DNA of 64,000 bases from Dromiciops gliroides (taxonomy: Eukaryota > Chordata > Mammalia > Microbiotheria > Microbiotheriidae): assembly GCF_019393635.1 (NCBI RefSeq), contig NC_057864.1, positions 443,866,822 through 443,930,821 of the forward strand, read 5' to 3'. The notes beneath the pieces are model-generated. The model was not told the DNA's origin. It saw only the letters and a list, made by a program, of their open reading frames with translations, and did no database searches. Within the stretch, counting starts at the first letter, position 1, and each line of letters starts with the position of its first letter. Shown in pieces: positions 41,682 through 53,480 of the stretch. The translations under genes and the position numbers were made by a program.

Positions 41682-42329
41682 AGACAATCAACAAAACAAT
41701 AAATCAAACCCAGATTTGTAGCCTTTACTGATTTCCAAGGCATAAATACCCAGACTAAAAATTTAACTATCAGTCCCAAGCCAGTCTGAGCTGTCTGCCA
41801 CATACCCATAGACCCACACAGGCTTGAGGTTATTCAAGAGCAGGTTAGATATGCAAATTGCTAGAGAAAATAGAGTTTTATGAGTACAAGTCAGAGGCTC
41901 GACTGAAAGATCTGCACCAAATAAACTAACTCAGATATTTTCCAAAACATTTTCTCAATAGATTTTGGGAGAGCAGATTCTAGGGAATCCTGCTCAACTG
42001 AGTGCCCCCCCCCAGCCAATCCCACTGGTAAAATTACAGGATGAAAGGAGAGAGAAGCTTGGAGATTTTGCCTCTTTCAGACTTTAAATCTAAGTTTAAG
42101 GGGCTGTTATAGAGATAACAAAATATAAGAGGAGGCCTATTTTAGACTTTGAAGTGTACCATTCCCATCTTGCAAAAGGTGGGCTCCTTTTGGATTCTGA
42201 TTGGTCATTGTAAAGGCCCTGTCATTTACATTGGCCAAACCAAGTCAGAAACATCTCATCAGACTCCTCGAAGCTCTCCACCAAATCTCTTCAAATAATG
42301 CCATAAGACAATACCTGGAGCAGCAGAAC
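41682..42329. other. Unassigned sequence between direct repeats
   Basis: No ORF or family recognised. It has a 'ctgattggtcattg' CCAAT-like motif at about 42198, so an LTR-like or L1 5' origin is possible. Confidence 0.35.
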
Positions 42330-43140
42330 CAACAAAAGTCTGAGGTGAGATTATTTTCCAGCCAACAATGGCTTAGAAGGTTGGCAGGAGGGGTCTACTG
42401 TGCTGGGGCAGGAGTAAAACCCAACCCCGAGGTCAAGCTGACAAAGATCCAGCCCCAGGCAGGCTGCGCCAAACAAAGAGACCTCTGGAGCCTCTGAATC
42501 AGCTGCAGTGCTGGCTTCTTCTGGAACTAAGCTCACAGTCTGGTGAGAGGGCTGAGTGGTTGGCTGGGGGGAGATTAAAGGAGTTTCTTCTTGTGCTGAG
42601 GTGGAACTCAATTGTTTTACCCCTGCTGGGAAGCACGAAATAGCCTTGAGTGGCAGCAGCCCAGATGGGAGAGGGGTGCAGACTCAAAAATTTTGTTTTC
42701 TGGTTGAAGAGCAAGTAGGCCTGGGGTTATTTTTAGACAAGAGCACAGGCCAGGTGAATGCAGAACATGCCTCTCCTTAAACTGTACCACCTGGGACCCC
42801 CCGAAGCTTGGGATAGTGCAGCCTAGAAGTAATGCCCCATTTTAATAAGGAGTTAAAAGTCAAGTAAAAGACAGGCAAGATGAGCAGACAGAGAAAGATG
42901 CAGACCATAGAAAGTTTCTTTAGTCACAAGGAAGATCTAGGTGCACCCTCAGAAGAGTATAGCAACGTCAGGGCTCCTACATCCAAAGCTTCCAAGAAAA
43001 ATATGAATTGGTCTCAGGCCATAGAAGCTCTCAAAAAGGACTTTGAAGAAAATGTAAGAGAGGTAGAGGAAAAAATGAGACTGATGCAGGAAAGTCATGA
43101 GAAAAAAATCAACAGCTTGAAACATCTCACCTGCCCCTTA
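42330..43140 (+). mobile_element. L1/HAL1-type LINE 5' region with start of ORF1
   Basis: The frame beginning ATG at 42880 reads 'KMQTIESFFSHKEDLG', 'PTSKASKKNMNWSQAIEAL' and 'KKDFEENVREVEEKMRLMQE', which I recognise as the coiled-coil N-terminus of marsupial L1 ORF1. It is intact for about 85 codons and then stops matching. The GC-richer sequence before it looks like L1 5' UTR. Confidence 0.68.
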
Positions 43141-43251
43141 CAACCTGTAATTTGATCAAGTAGGTTGGAAAGGGTCAATGGATCAAGGGTCCTCTGTACA
43201 GCATACACACACACCCCACCACCACCAACAACAACAACAAGAATTCAGAAG

Positions 43252-43330
43252 AAAAAACCCAAAACATTACACATGATACACTTTTAAGTTTTATCTGCAT
43301 TATTACCATTTTTCCATCACTTTCTTGCCT
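43252..43330 (+). repeat. 79-bp direct repeat, right copy
   Basis: See the left copy. Upstream lies an ACC/AAC run (43216-43240). Confidence 0.92.
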
Positions 43331-43409
43331 GTAAGGATCCTGTAAAAATAATATTATATGAGGAAAATCAGCAGAGAAATAGTAGAAAATTCTCAAGAAT
43401 GAAATGCTG

Positions 43410-43556
43410 GGGCAGCTAGATGGTGCAGTGGTAAAGCAGCTGCCCTGGATTCAGGAGTACTTGAGTTCAAATCTGGCTTTGGACACTTGAAACTTACCAG
43501 CTTTGTGACCTTGGGCAAGTCACTTAATGCTCATTGCCCTGCAAAAAAAAAAAAAA
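43410..43556 (+). mobile_element. CORE-SINE
   Basis: Complete with an A-run of about 16. The duplication 'aagaatgaaatgctg' is perfect at 43395-43409 and 43557-43571. Confidence 0.96.
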
Positions 43557-43644
43557 AAGAATGAAATGCTGAAGATACACAGAGAAACAATTTTGATAGG
43601 GAAAAAAAACAGAGGCTCTGATAAGAAATCACAAAGATGGCATT

Positions 43645-44065
43645 TCAGAGAATCCTAGTTAAGTATGAAGTGAGATAACATAACAAGATGAACATATTAT
43701 ACAAAATAGCAACATTATAAAGAAAAATAATTTTGAAAGACTTAAGAACCATGATCAATGCAATGACCAATTGTGATTCTAGAGGACCAATGATGGAGCA
43801 TGCTACCCTCCTCCTGACAGAAAGATAGTGGACACAAGGTACATAAAGAGACATGCATATCTGCACACAGACATGTGAATTCATTTTGTTTGAGTATGCT
43901 TATTTGTTCTGTGGGTAACAAATCTTTCTCTTGATTTTTAAGTGTAGAGGGGATGGATGGGGTTCAGGGGAGGTTGGTAATAAGGATATCAAAAAAGGGT
44001 TCCTGAAATATTTGTGATACACAGAAGAAAAATTTTAAAGTTTAAAAAGAAAAACAAAGTGGAGT
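43645..44065 (+). mobile_element. L1-family 3' end
   Basis: 'aatagcaacattataaagaa', 'atgcaatgaccaattgtgat', 'gctaccctcctcctgacaga', then 'atgcttatttgttctgtggg' and an A-rich end. Same family as 40.14-40.48 kb. Confidence 0.6.
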
Positions 44066-44174
44066 AATTTTGAAAATGATGTGTAGAATTTACTGTATAC
44101 TTTTTTAATCAAGTGGTATGAAATAGTCATTTTCCTATAGTAGCTTCCTTTTGTGTTCTACTGTGTACATAGAA

Positions 44175-44250
44175 ATACTCTTTTTCTTCCTTTCTTCTTT
44201 CCTTCCTCCTTTCTTTCTTCCTTCACTGCTTTCTTTACTTCTTTCTTTAT
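44175..44250. repeat. TTCC/TTTC pyrimidine run
   Basis: Imperfect TTTC and TTCC units. Confidence 0.85.
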
Positions 44251-44489
44251 TTTCATCAAGAATGATAAAAGTAGACAACAGAAACTATGAGATGAGATCA
44301 TCTTTCAGCATCCCTGATCAGAAAATCACCACCTACTTCTCTTCCTTTTTTCCTCTGACCATCATAAAGTAATCTCCGCTAATGGTTTCTGAGGCTCTAC
44401 TCTATTATTCTTGAGAACAAACAAAATATTCAGTGCTCTCAAATCTTTAAAAAAGAATCTCTGATCTGTTTTTAAGCTCTAACTGTCTA

Positions 44490-44690
44490 GGTTAGCAGTC
44501 TTCAAATGTTTTTTATCTCAGGATTCCTTTATACTAATAAAAATGATTGATGAATACAAAGAGCATTTGTTTATGTAGGTTTTACCTATTGATATTTGCC
44601 ATATTGAAACTAAGTCATATTAGTACTATTATGAAGATAGATGCTCCAAAAGGGGTCCCTGAATTACACTTTGAGAAACATTGCCATAGG
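44490..44690. mobile_element. hAT-like MER-type fragment
   Basis: 'ttgatgaatacaaagagcat', 'ttgtttatgtaggttttacc' and 'ggggtccctgaattacactt' form an old element I associate with mammal-wide hAT repeats. Its ends are only loosely inverted. Confidence 0.5.
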
Positions 44691-46285
44691 TATTCTTCCT
44701 TCCCTTTCTTTTCTGTATAACACTTTTTCATTATCTATCATCCTGAAAGGGTTAAGTTTCTCTTCCTCCACCATCTCAGACTCCCCCTTCTCTTTTATTC
44801 TCAATTGAAGCTTTGCTTTAGGAATTCTTTCTCTCTGACAACTTGAAGAATGGAGGGCCATTCTTTTAGTCTCTTTGCCTTTTCTTCCAGGAGGAAGATC
44901 AGTCTACACTTGGAGTACAGATGATAGCTACTCAATTGTGGCAGAAATACAAATATTATATACTCAATGCAAGTCACTGTAAAATTCCCCTACTCTCCAT
45001 AATGCTTAAGATTTTCTGCCTTGCTCTTGAAACAAATTTTGAGTGTTTACATCTCAGCTCTAAACACTCGGCTGACACTTTTTGTGGCCAAACATTAAAA
45101 ACTTTTACAACCAATTTACCTTCACTACCAATCCACTTACTTAACAATCAATTTCCTTAACTATTTGTGTCATCTATGTTTTCTCACTTACCTTGACTTC
45201 CAGTGTCTTGTCAACCACCTCTCCTTACCCTTCTTGAGTCTACCTCTTTAGGATCTACTCCCTAATTGTGTTTTATCCTCCTTAATCCCCTATATCCTCC
45301 TTAATTGTCCTTGATCTTGGCTTCTCTTACAACCAAAAGTTGACTCTGAGCCAGGATGTTGCTCTACTTAGAGTTTTCTTCATACTAAATCTTGCCAAAT
45401 TTTTCCATTTCAAATTCAACCTCAGATCTATTTCCCTAACCCCTCCAAGTTATCTATATGATTTTCCTTATTCTGATCAAGTCCTTTTCTCTTTTCCTCT
45501 CCTCATAACCTTTTTCTACAGAAGCCATAAGTGAAAATTATTCCAAGCAGATATGTTTAGAAAATTCAATTAACAGATTTACCTCTGGCTGATTCATGCC
45601 AAAAATTCAGAGTACTAAGTTTTCCAAGGTTCAAAGGATCAAATGCAGAGATTTACAAATTTTAAAGTGCCATGTAAATATTTATTAATATTACTTTTTC
45701 CTATGGCATTTCACTCTGTTGCTATCAGAAATCTATATGGTGATTTTGGACATCTGGTTAAAGAGAAAATTTTAGAATTTATATACAGTAAATTTTAGGG
45801 TCCAAAATGGCAGCATTTGTCTTTAAGAAGCATGGGTGAGAATTGTGCCCAATAAATACCAAGGATAATACTACCATTCAAGCAGCATACTCAGAGTATG
45901 AGTTCTAGCAAGGCTTTAGAGCTATAGACTTACAATCTCTAGAAGGAGAGAGGAAAAGTACTAGAAATTTCCTTGTGGTGACAGACCATTTCAACAGCTA
46001 TGTACAAGAATATATAACGAGGAAACTGAAAGCTTCTATAACTCGTGAAGTATTGTGGTAAAAATATTTCTCTGTTTATGTCTTCCCTGCCTGAATCTGC
46101 TTTGATCAAAGTAGAAACTCTGAAGGCCAACATCCAAGGTGTTGGCTTTTGTAGAAAAAACAAAGTCTAGAACTATATCTTGCCATTTTTGAGGAAGCTA
46201 GCAGCTCGAGCATTTCAATTGTACACTGATGAACATGCTAGGAATTCTGAGGCATGAGCAAAAAGATCAGTAGAGTCAATATGGC
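44691..46285. other. Unassigned, low repeat density
   Basis: About 1.6 kb without a recognised repeat, the longest such stretch here. Frames are all under 80 codons. It may hold unique sequence worth a conservation check. Confidence 0.5.
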
Positions 46286-46625
46286 ATTTCTAGTTGATTC
46301 AACAGGCATTTATGAAATGCCTACCCTGTCCCAGGCATAGTGCTAGTTGCTGGAAATAAAAAGACAAAAACAAACAAGTCCCTCTCCGGGAACTTAAATT
46401 CTATATTCTATGTATATATAGCAAATTGAATACAAACTATATAGAAAGTAATTTCTGAAGAGAGAGCACTAGTAATTGGGAGGTTCAGGATAATTTTCTT
46501 GTATGAGATGACACTCAAACTGAGGGTATGAGAGACAGCCCATGCAAAGACATGGAGATATGTCCTGTTTCTACTACAAGTTGGAAAAGTCTAATATAGT
46601 AGGAGAATTGAAAGATTAGTCAGAA
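46286..46625 (+). repeat. L2-like interspersed repeat
   Basis: 'caacaggcatttatgaaatg', 'aggcatagtgctagttgctg', 'ctccgggaacttaaattcta' and 'gcccatgcaaagacatggag' follow the family order. Confidence 0.6.
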
Positions 46626-46639
46626 TAATGATGAGACAT

Positions 46640-46731
46640 ATATAATGATATTATACATATTATATATTATAATATATTATATACACACATCTATGTATAT
46701 ATACATATGTTTACATGTGTGTGTATGCCCA

Positions 46732-46776
<45 letters not shown>
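46640..46776. repeat. AT and TG dinucleotide cluster
   Basis: TATA-rich text, TG units at 46720-46748 and (TA)n at 46748-46775. Confidence 0.92.
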
Positions 46777-46778
<2 letters not shown>

Positions 46779-47233
46779 AGAGGGTGAGTTATGGTTTGTT
46801 CTTTTAAGCAAATAGGGGTTTCAGAGGACACAATGGAAGATGGTTTAAGACTGAGGTAAACAGGAATAAAAATACAGAGAGGTAGCAAGAGATGGGGTTT
46901 TTTGTTTGGTTGGTTTTTGTTGGTTTTGCATAGGCAGAAGACAATTGTAAATCAGAGATTAGAAGATCAGGATGAAGGAATTTGCTAGCCCCCCAGAAGC
47001 AGATTGCCAAGTTTTGAGAATCCTGTAGACTTGATGGTCCTAAGATTCTAATTAGGTTATTGGTTTTAAGGGGGAGTTTGCTAATGATATCTCTGAGGCA
47101 GAATCTCCTCCATTATTTGGAATGGATGGCAGGATAAATCACAGTAATGATAGTTGGGGAGGGTGCTAAATTGAAGGAACCTTTGTCAATGGTGTCTAAA
47201 TACAAGTTGATTTGTAATCACAAAAGATTAAAG
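46777..47233. other. Unassigned sequence
   Basis: A GGTTT-type run near 46895-46930; otherwise nothing recognised. Confidence 0.4.
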
Positions 47234-48027
47234 TGTCAGGGACCCAAATCAATACCCCTAAAATCCGCCTTTCCCACCACCAAACTCTTCTCCAGGAGGC
47301 AAATAAAACAGAAAGACCTAAAGGCTCAGGGGCATTTGTACTCAACCTTTTCCTAGAAGAGATCCGTATCAGCCCATCATATGTTATAAATATTGCTTCC
47401 CTCTTTACTTATTCCTGGACTGAAACCCTAATGGATTCCGGTTTTCCCCTTAGATGACAGTCCTATAAAAGCTAGGATAGAACATTCCAATTCATGCTAG
47501 AATTAACCAGAATACCCCAGCGGCCTATTAGAGATTCAGCCTTCCCAAGGAGATTGTTTCAACTCCCCCATTGAGAAGGAATGCCCAATGGCTACTTTAA
47601 GCTTCTGCCCAGTTAATGCTTCACCGTTATCTCAGCTTATCCCATTTCAATATCTGTTTCTTTTGTCAACCTTTTTGGTTGCTAACTGCAATTTCACTTT
47701 CATCTTCAGGGCTTGCCTGTTCCACTGGGGAGTGTAGCCTTCAACCTCCCACCTTTTTCTTAGTCCCTCTTATTCCATCCAGTTCCTCTTCTCACCCTGG
47801 TCTCAAATCTGCTTCCAACTCACCTGAGCAAGCATTTGCCCCATCTTGCTCTAATCAATCAGCAGCAGATCTTGCACCGGCCCTGAGCCTTTGTCACAAA
47901 TCCATTACCAACACCTGCTGGTCTGACCTAACCCTCGCCCCAACTTCCCCCCACTAGCCTCCCTGCTGGGAAAGTCATAGAGCTCACTCTTGTCAAGCCT
48001 GACTGAGCAAAAAGCCTATCTCAAACA
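47234..48027 (+). mobile_element. Possible LTR fossil, class I-like
   Basis: It begins 'tgtcagggacccaaat', carries 'tataaaa' at 47464-47470, and ends in CA. The next bases 'tagggctcgtcc' (48030-48041) resemble the tRNA-Pro primer-binding site of gammaretrovirus-like elements. No TSD, no AATAAA and no viral ORF were seen, so the call rests on the ends only. Confidence 0.35.
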
Positions 48028-48041
48028 AATAGGGCTCGTCC

Positions 48042-48329
48042 TAAAAATTTTGTCAGGGGTTTAGAATTTAAACTTTAACCACCTATTAATAACAGGAATG
48101 CAACTTTGTATTTACAGAGGCCAATCTTTCTTCATCAATGCTTTCCCATGGTCTAGTGGACATACTTTGAAGAACATTTTTCCAGCCTGTGTCTTTAGAA
48201 TTGGTTTCCCTTTTCATAGCAACAAAGGTCCTTTGGGGGGGTGTGTGTGGTTTCATTGTATGATTTGTTGACCTTGTGGTTCAAAGGTAAGTTCTTCTAA
48301 TGAAATCAAGCAGTAACTGGATGGAGCAT
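48042..48329. other. Unassigned sequence
   Basis: No internal viral domain is recognisable after the possible LTR. A G-run and GT units lie at 48234-48248. Confidence 0.35.
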
Positions 48330-48650
48330 TGATACCTCAATTAATAAATCCCCTTAAAATTAAGATCTTGTAAAGGAAAGTTGGCCATGATTCCAGACAG
48401 ACATCCTGCACAGAAATATTAAGATGCATAATGTGACTTAGGGACAAAATTGCTACTGCACCATTCATAATCATACATGCAAAGAGCAATAATATGTTAC
48501 ATGGAATAGCTAATGTCTTAGATGATAGTTTGGGCATCACAAAAGATCTATACAGGCTAGAAAGGTGTAATGAAGCTAATAGGATGAAACTTTTAATTTT
48601 AGACATGCATAAACGTAAAATCCTATACTCGGGTTCAAAATATTAGGATT
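48330..48650 (+). repeat. CR1/L3 LINE remnant
   Basis: 'gaagctaataggatgaaact' and 'taaacgtaaaatcctatact' match the CR1/L3 'N...RFN..KCK.L' segment as at 29.85 kb; upstream is diverged. Confidence 0.5.
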
Positions 48651-48790
48651 TTGGAGATGAAAGAAACCTCATCTAGTCCTGACTCCCTCATTTTGCTATT
48701 GAAGAAACTGAGGCCAAGAGAAATGAAGCGATTTACTCAAAAGTGCCCAGGTAGAGCAGAAGCAAAATCTGAACCTCGATTTCGAATACA
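48651..48790 (-). repeat. MIR-like remnant
   Basis: 'gaaacctcatctagtcctga' and 'gaagaaactgaggccaagag' keep the antisense order. Confidence 0.55.
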
Positions 48791-49500
48791 GGTCAATTTG
48801 AACTCAATTCAAAAAGCACTTATTATGTGCCTGACACCATACTAAGTGCTAGGGATACAAAACCAAAAATAAGATAGCCCCTTCTTCAAGTAATTTCCAT
48901 TCTTTTGGGAAAAAACAGGAGGTAGACAGGCAATATAATATAGCATAATATTATATAACATGATATGATATAATACGATATAACATAACACAATATGGAA
49001 TAATGTAGCATAATATAACATTACAAGGCATAATATGATATTATGTGATATAATGTAATATAATATGGCATAATATGATATGATATAATGTGATGTGATG
49101 TGACATGATGTGACCTGACATGACATAACATAAGGTAAAATGATATGATATGATATAATACAATACAATATAATATATAATTCCATACAATGTAATGTAA
49201 TGTACCATGATGTAGCATAGCATAGCATCTGTAACACAATATAATGTAATACACATAGTATAATACACTATTATATAATGTATATCACATATATGTATGT
49301 ATAAAATAAATACAGAATAAATGGCGATTGGAAGGAATATTAGGAACTTGGGGGGGGGCACCCAGAAAAGGACTCCTCTTATAGAACGTGGCACTTAGCC
49401 TTAAAAGGAACTCAGGTTTCTAAGAAGAAGAGGTGACTGAGAGTATTCTAGGCATAGGGGATTCCAGGCATAAGGGATCCAAGACATGACTCTTTCTAAT
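48791..49500 (+). repeat. L2-like repeat containing an ATAAT/GATAT array
   Basis: 'aaaaagcacttattatgtgc', 'taagtgctagggatacaaaa' on the left and 'tctaggcataggggattcca' on the right are parts of one family. The array at 48933-49285 lies between them. Confidence 0.6.
48933..49285. repeat. AT-rich pentanucleotide-type minisatellite
   Basis: About 350 bases of variant five-base units (ATAAT, GATAT, GATGT, TAATG), strongly diverged from each other. Minus-strand frames rich in Y, I and L across it are by-products. Confidence 0.9.
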
Positions 49501-49509
49501 ACATCATAA

Positions 49510-50110
49510 TGACCACAAAACAATTTGTTCAAAACAAAATTTAAGGGGTGTAAAGGATTTGGAGCTCAATGTGACAGGAATTGTGAATAGAGCCATAGGC
49601 TAACTGATGAACATCCTTTCCAGGAAGGGGAATAGTTCCTTTTACTATTCGTAGAACTAGCAGTGGAAAGTGGTTCTGGGGAAGGGGAGAACTACCCCCT
49701 ATCAGCATTAGTGTGCTATCTGTGCTGGAATGTGACTTCATTGATAAAAAATGTTAAATGGAACAGGGGCAGAGATGGATCCCTGGGATTCACTGGGCTA
49801 GGAACTTCCTTCCAAGCGGACACTGAATGACTAATTACTACTATTTACAAATAACCAGTCAAATCATTCAAAATCTACCTAACTTTTCTAGAAGACTAGA
49901 TTGAGAGACTTTGCCAAATGCTTTGCTTAAATCTAGATAACCTGTATCTCCAACATTCCTCTGTCTAGTAATCTTATCAAGCAGAGGAAATGAAGTGAAC
50001 TGTGATAAATGCTCTCGATACAGTCACACCGGCCCTGGGTTATCACTGTTCTCTTGTCTTTGACAATCTTTCCAGGATCATGGATACTTGCATCTGATAC
50101 ATCACATCTG
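49510..50110 (-). mobile_element. CR1/L3-clade LINE, RT remnant
   Basis: The reverse complement of about 49901-49948 reads 'DTGYLDLSKAFGKVSQ', the RT motif (LDFSKAFD.VSH) of CR1/L3 LINEs. Flanking antisense text extends the match in both directions with no long frame. Confidence 0.65.
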
Positions 50111-50520
50111 CCAATTCTTTCAGTACCCATGCCATGTTACACCTCACTCCTGTCTTGAATGTTTCCAGATGTCACCTCCCTCTTCTCACCTGCCACATTG
50201 CATCAGTCCCACCCCCACCCTGGGAAAAACTCCTCATTTATGACTCTTCTTGGGACCACCATTTTAGGAAGGACTCAGCCATGGTTTCCACTCTCTTTGC
50301 ATTTCACCTCCTTCTTATCTGCCATATTGCCCCTAAGCATATATCCTTCTCCCCTCCTACTCTTCCCCTATTTCAGTACCTCTAAATGTGTTATCGTCTC
50401 TCATTAAAATATAAGCCCCTTCTGGGCAGCAACAGTTTTGTTCATTTGTATTTGTATCTCTATCACTTAGCCCAGTGCCTGGCATGTAGTAAGCACTTAA
50501 AATGCTTTATTTAGCCATTT
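50111..50520 (+). repeat. L2-like tail unit
   Basis: Pyrimidine-rich text leads to 'aagccccttctgggcagcaa' and 'cccagtgcctggcatgtagt', then 'aagcacttaaaatgcttt', an L2/L3-type 3' end. Confidence 0.55.
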
Positions 50521-51002
50521 ACCCTGATATGCATTCACCTGGGCCTGCTCACTTGATTCATGAGGGGCAAATCTAACCATCACCTCTCTTACCTCTTTGG
50601 CTAAGAAATCAAAGCCAAATAAGTCTATCTTCTCTTCACTCTGTCATAATCTTCCAGTGAATGACTTGGGAAATGCCACGTCCTCCAGACCTTACTTCCA
50701 GTTCCGCTCTTGTTAGCCATCAACCAAAAAAAAAGCCCCCATATGGGTCCAGACATGCCCACCAAGTCCCAACCAACGGCCACTCACATGGCAAGGAATT
50801 AAGCAAGCTTAGCTGGTCTTAGGACAGGGACTGAAATGAATAAAATGTGAATTCTGCAACATAGGAGGAAGCTGAGATCACTTTAAGATCTGGTCCTGAG
50901 GAATCTGGCAGAAAAAAAAGGGAAGTATATGTGTTCTCTGCCTCCTTCCATATAATTTGCATACATTTTAACAAGCATCTTCAGGAGATGCTGCTTCGAT
51001 TC
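50521..51002. other. Unassigned sequence
   Basis: No feature recognised. Confidence 0.4.
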
Positions 51003-51016
51003 AAAAGCCTAATTGT

Positions 51017-51154
51017 GGGGGTGGCTCGGTGGCGCAGTGGATAAAGCACCGGCCCTGGATTCAGGAGTACCTGAGTTCAAATCCGGCCTCAGACACTTGA
51101 CACTTACTAGCTGTGTGACCCTGGGCAAGTCACTTTTTTGCCCGGCAAAAAAAA
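51017..51154 (+). mobile_element. CORE-SINE with internal loss near the 3' end
   Basis: 'gtggctcggtggcgcagtgg' to 'aagtcacttttttgcccggc'. The duplication 'aaaagcctaattgt' is perfect at 51003-51016 and 51155-51168. Confidence 0.95.
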
Positions 51155-51168
51155 AAAAGCCTAATTGT

Positions 51169-51497
51169 AATCATGAAGATCTCTGATAGACAGATTGTAG
51201 AGGAGGTATTTTAGGCAAAGAAGTCTTTCTGAGACTCTCAAAATGTACTCCATATACACTTTCCTTTGACTATGTTACCATAATTAGGAAGGCAGAGTAA
51301 TTGATCTATGGAGCAAGAAAGGAAAAAAAAAAAAACCTGTTGTCAATAACCTCAAGGAGGAAATTAGCTTCCCCCTCCCCACCCCTAAGGCTGCCAATAG
51401 CTAACATATAGAAGCTGAGCTAGCCCAGCTTCTATATGTTTAGTGTTTCATATGGCAGAGCTGAGTCTGTTGTCAGGATGAAAAAAAAAAAAGTAAA

Positions 51498-51501
<4 letters not shown>
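51169..51501. other. Unassigned sequence
   Basis: No feature recognised. Confidence 0.4.

Positions 51502-51555
<54 letters not shown>
51502..51555. repeat. (GT)n microsatellite
   Basis: 27 perfect units. Confidence 0.98.
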
Positions 51556-51559
<4 letters not shown>

Positions 51560-52014
51560 CAACTCTGGGAAGTCTGGTTGCATGGATAGTTTTTTTCCTG
51601 TGTGTTTGTGTCATCCCATTTTATATGTGTCCCTGGGAAGAGTTTTATGAAGTAGGTTGTCTTGGAAATTGTTGGAACCCTATGTCATTGTATATCATAG
51701 GGGGGTTGACAGGGATGATGCTATGGTCCAAGATAAGCAAATGACTGCATACTTGATGATACTTTGCAACTCTTTCCCTGTTCTCTTAGACATACCTGTG
51801 TCATAAGTCATGGGTCCCTATCAATCTAAACAAAAAAGTCAGGTCCTAAACCCTCCTGAGATGTGCGGTAGGTCATGGAAGCAAATGTGGTAGGTGCTGG
51901 AAAGTTTTACTTCTTAGATTCATGGTCAGTCTGCAACCTTTCCTTCAGAGGGGCAATCTTATTATCATTTGCAGCATCTCTGGTATGTCTGTCTACTGCT
52001 GAATTTCCCAGATG
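51556..52014. other. Unassigned sequence
   Basis: No feature recognised. Confidence 0.4.
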
Positions 52015-52225
52015 CACTTTTTTTTTTTAAATTAATTTACGGAATCAAACAAGCATCTTTATAGTATAATAAAAGAGATGGTTATACATGAAACTGACAA
52101 TCTATTCCATACAACTTGTTATTCCCTTTAAATATAAAGTTGTCATGTAATTTTTTCCCCTTTTTTCTCCTTTCCCCCCTTCCCCCTCCCCCTAGAGAAG
52201 GCCTACCATTAGACACAAAGAGGCA
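52015..52225 (-). mobile_element. LINE 3' end, family also at 62.1 kb
   Basis: Reversed, 'tgtctaatggtaggccttct', 'aacaagttgtatggaataga' and 'aagatgcttgtttgattccg' match 62128-62310 in order. Probably an L1-related 3' UTR. Confidence 0.65.
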
Positions 52226-52276
52226 AACACACACTCCAGGGCTAGTCCTCTATCTACTGTACCACCTAGCTGCCCC
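52226..52276 (-). mobile_element. CORE-SINE head fragment
   Basis: 'tctactgtaccacctagctg' only; the rest of the SINE is absent. Confidence 0.8.
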
Positions 52277-52794
52277 TAAAGTCCAGGTTACCATTTTTTA
52301 CATATCCTACTTATTATAGGGTATATATATAAAAACTTTGAGCAATGCTCCCAAGATCTTGAGTGGGACACTCCTACCCCCACCCCCCCACCCCCACTGA
52401 ATTTATGGGAAGACATGGATAGAAGTAACACAAGATAGGGAGGCACATAGAGAATACTCATGTTGATGTGATTATAGATTTATTGGAATACAGAAACACT
52501 TCCTATAGATCAATGTTTATCTAGCCCACAAAATCAGCATGAGCCTAAGACATATGTTAATCTGGAGTGGGATATACTAATGATATTGAATTAACCTTTT
52601 TATCAAAGGCTCCTTCATGACACGATGGAGTTCAGAAAACTTTTGAGAATTACTCACCTCCCTGGCTCAAAGCTCCCACCCAGAAAATCTGGGCAAGTCA
52701 CCACCCCATGAGTTGGCAACAATTCTTTCAGGCAAACTATTTATACACATCAAAGAAGGAAAGTTATATTGATAGGTTGAGGGAAACAAAATGT
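52277..52794. other. Unassigned, with C-rich run at 52375-52397
   Basis: No gene or family recognised. Confidence 0.4.
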
Positions 52795-53050
52795 TTTTTT
52801 TATTTGTTTAATTTTCAGTCCTGCCCAACTCTGTGAGCCCATTTGGGATTTTCTTTGCAAAGGTAACTGGAGTGGTTTGCTATTTCCTTCTCCAGCTCAT
52901 TTTACAGATGAGGAAACTGAGGCAAACAAAGTTAAGTGACTTGCCTAGGGTCACACAGATAGTAAGTGTCTATGGCCAGATCTGAAGTCACAAAGATGAG
53001 TCTTTCTGACTCCATGCCCAGCACTCTATCCATTGTGCCATGTAGCTGCC
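52795..53050 (-). mobile_element. Mar1-like SINE with Bov-B-type tail
   Basis: 'actggagtggtttgctattt', 'tcattttacagatgaggaaa', 'gtcacacagatagtaagtgt', ending 'gccatgtagctgcc', match the copy at 28.49-28.94 kb. Confidence 0.82.
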
Positions 53051-53304
53051 CTATCTTATGGAAAATGAGGATCCCCTTCAATGACCTCCCCTGTCCCAGA
53101 GACCTACATATAGTTTCTCACTTAGAGTCATGATTAGACAAAGTGCTCAGCAAATGTCCTGATGTTCCTTGGTGAGTGGATTTTCTCATAGTTCTGGGCA
53201 ACTCCCAAAAGGTGCCATTGGCATTGAATCTCCCTGAGGGCCCTCTTACAGCTCCTAACAGCCCGTTATCATGCCCTTTAGCCTGCTTCTATAAATCCAG
53301 AGAC

Positions 53305-53480
53305 CTTAATATTCAGAGCTAGAAAGGACTGTAGAGAACAACTAGTCTGATCTCTTCATTTTACAGAAAAGGAAACTGAGGCACAGAGAAAATAACTTGT
53401 CCAAAGTCATACGTGTCATAAGTGTCAAAACAGAGATAGCAGGGACAGTTCTTCTCTGTTATAGGCACAGAACACAGCTT
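53305..53480 (-). repeat. MIR-like remnant
   Basis: 'gagctagaaaggactgtaga', 'ttacagaaaaggaaactgag', 'aataacttgtccaaagtcat'. Confidence 0.6.

Noticed and set aside
42351-42714. Minus-strand frames in the L1 5' region
   Set aside because: They are antisense to L1 5' UTR and overlap each other in different phases.
48842-49394. Minus-strand frames rich in Y, I, L and H
   Set aside because: Translation of the AT-rich five-base array.
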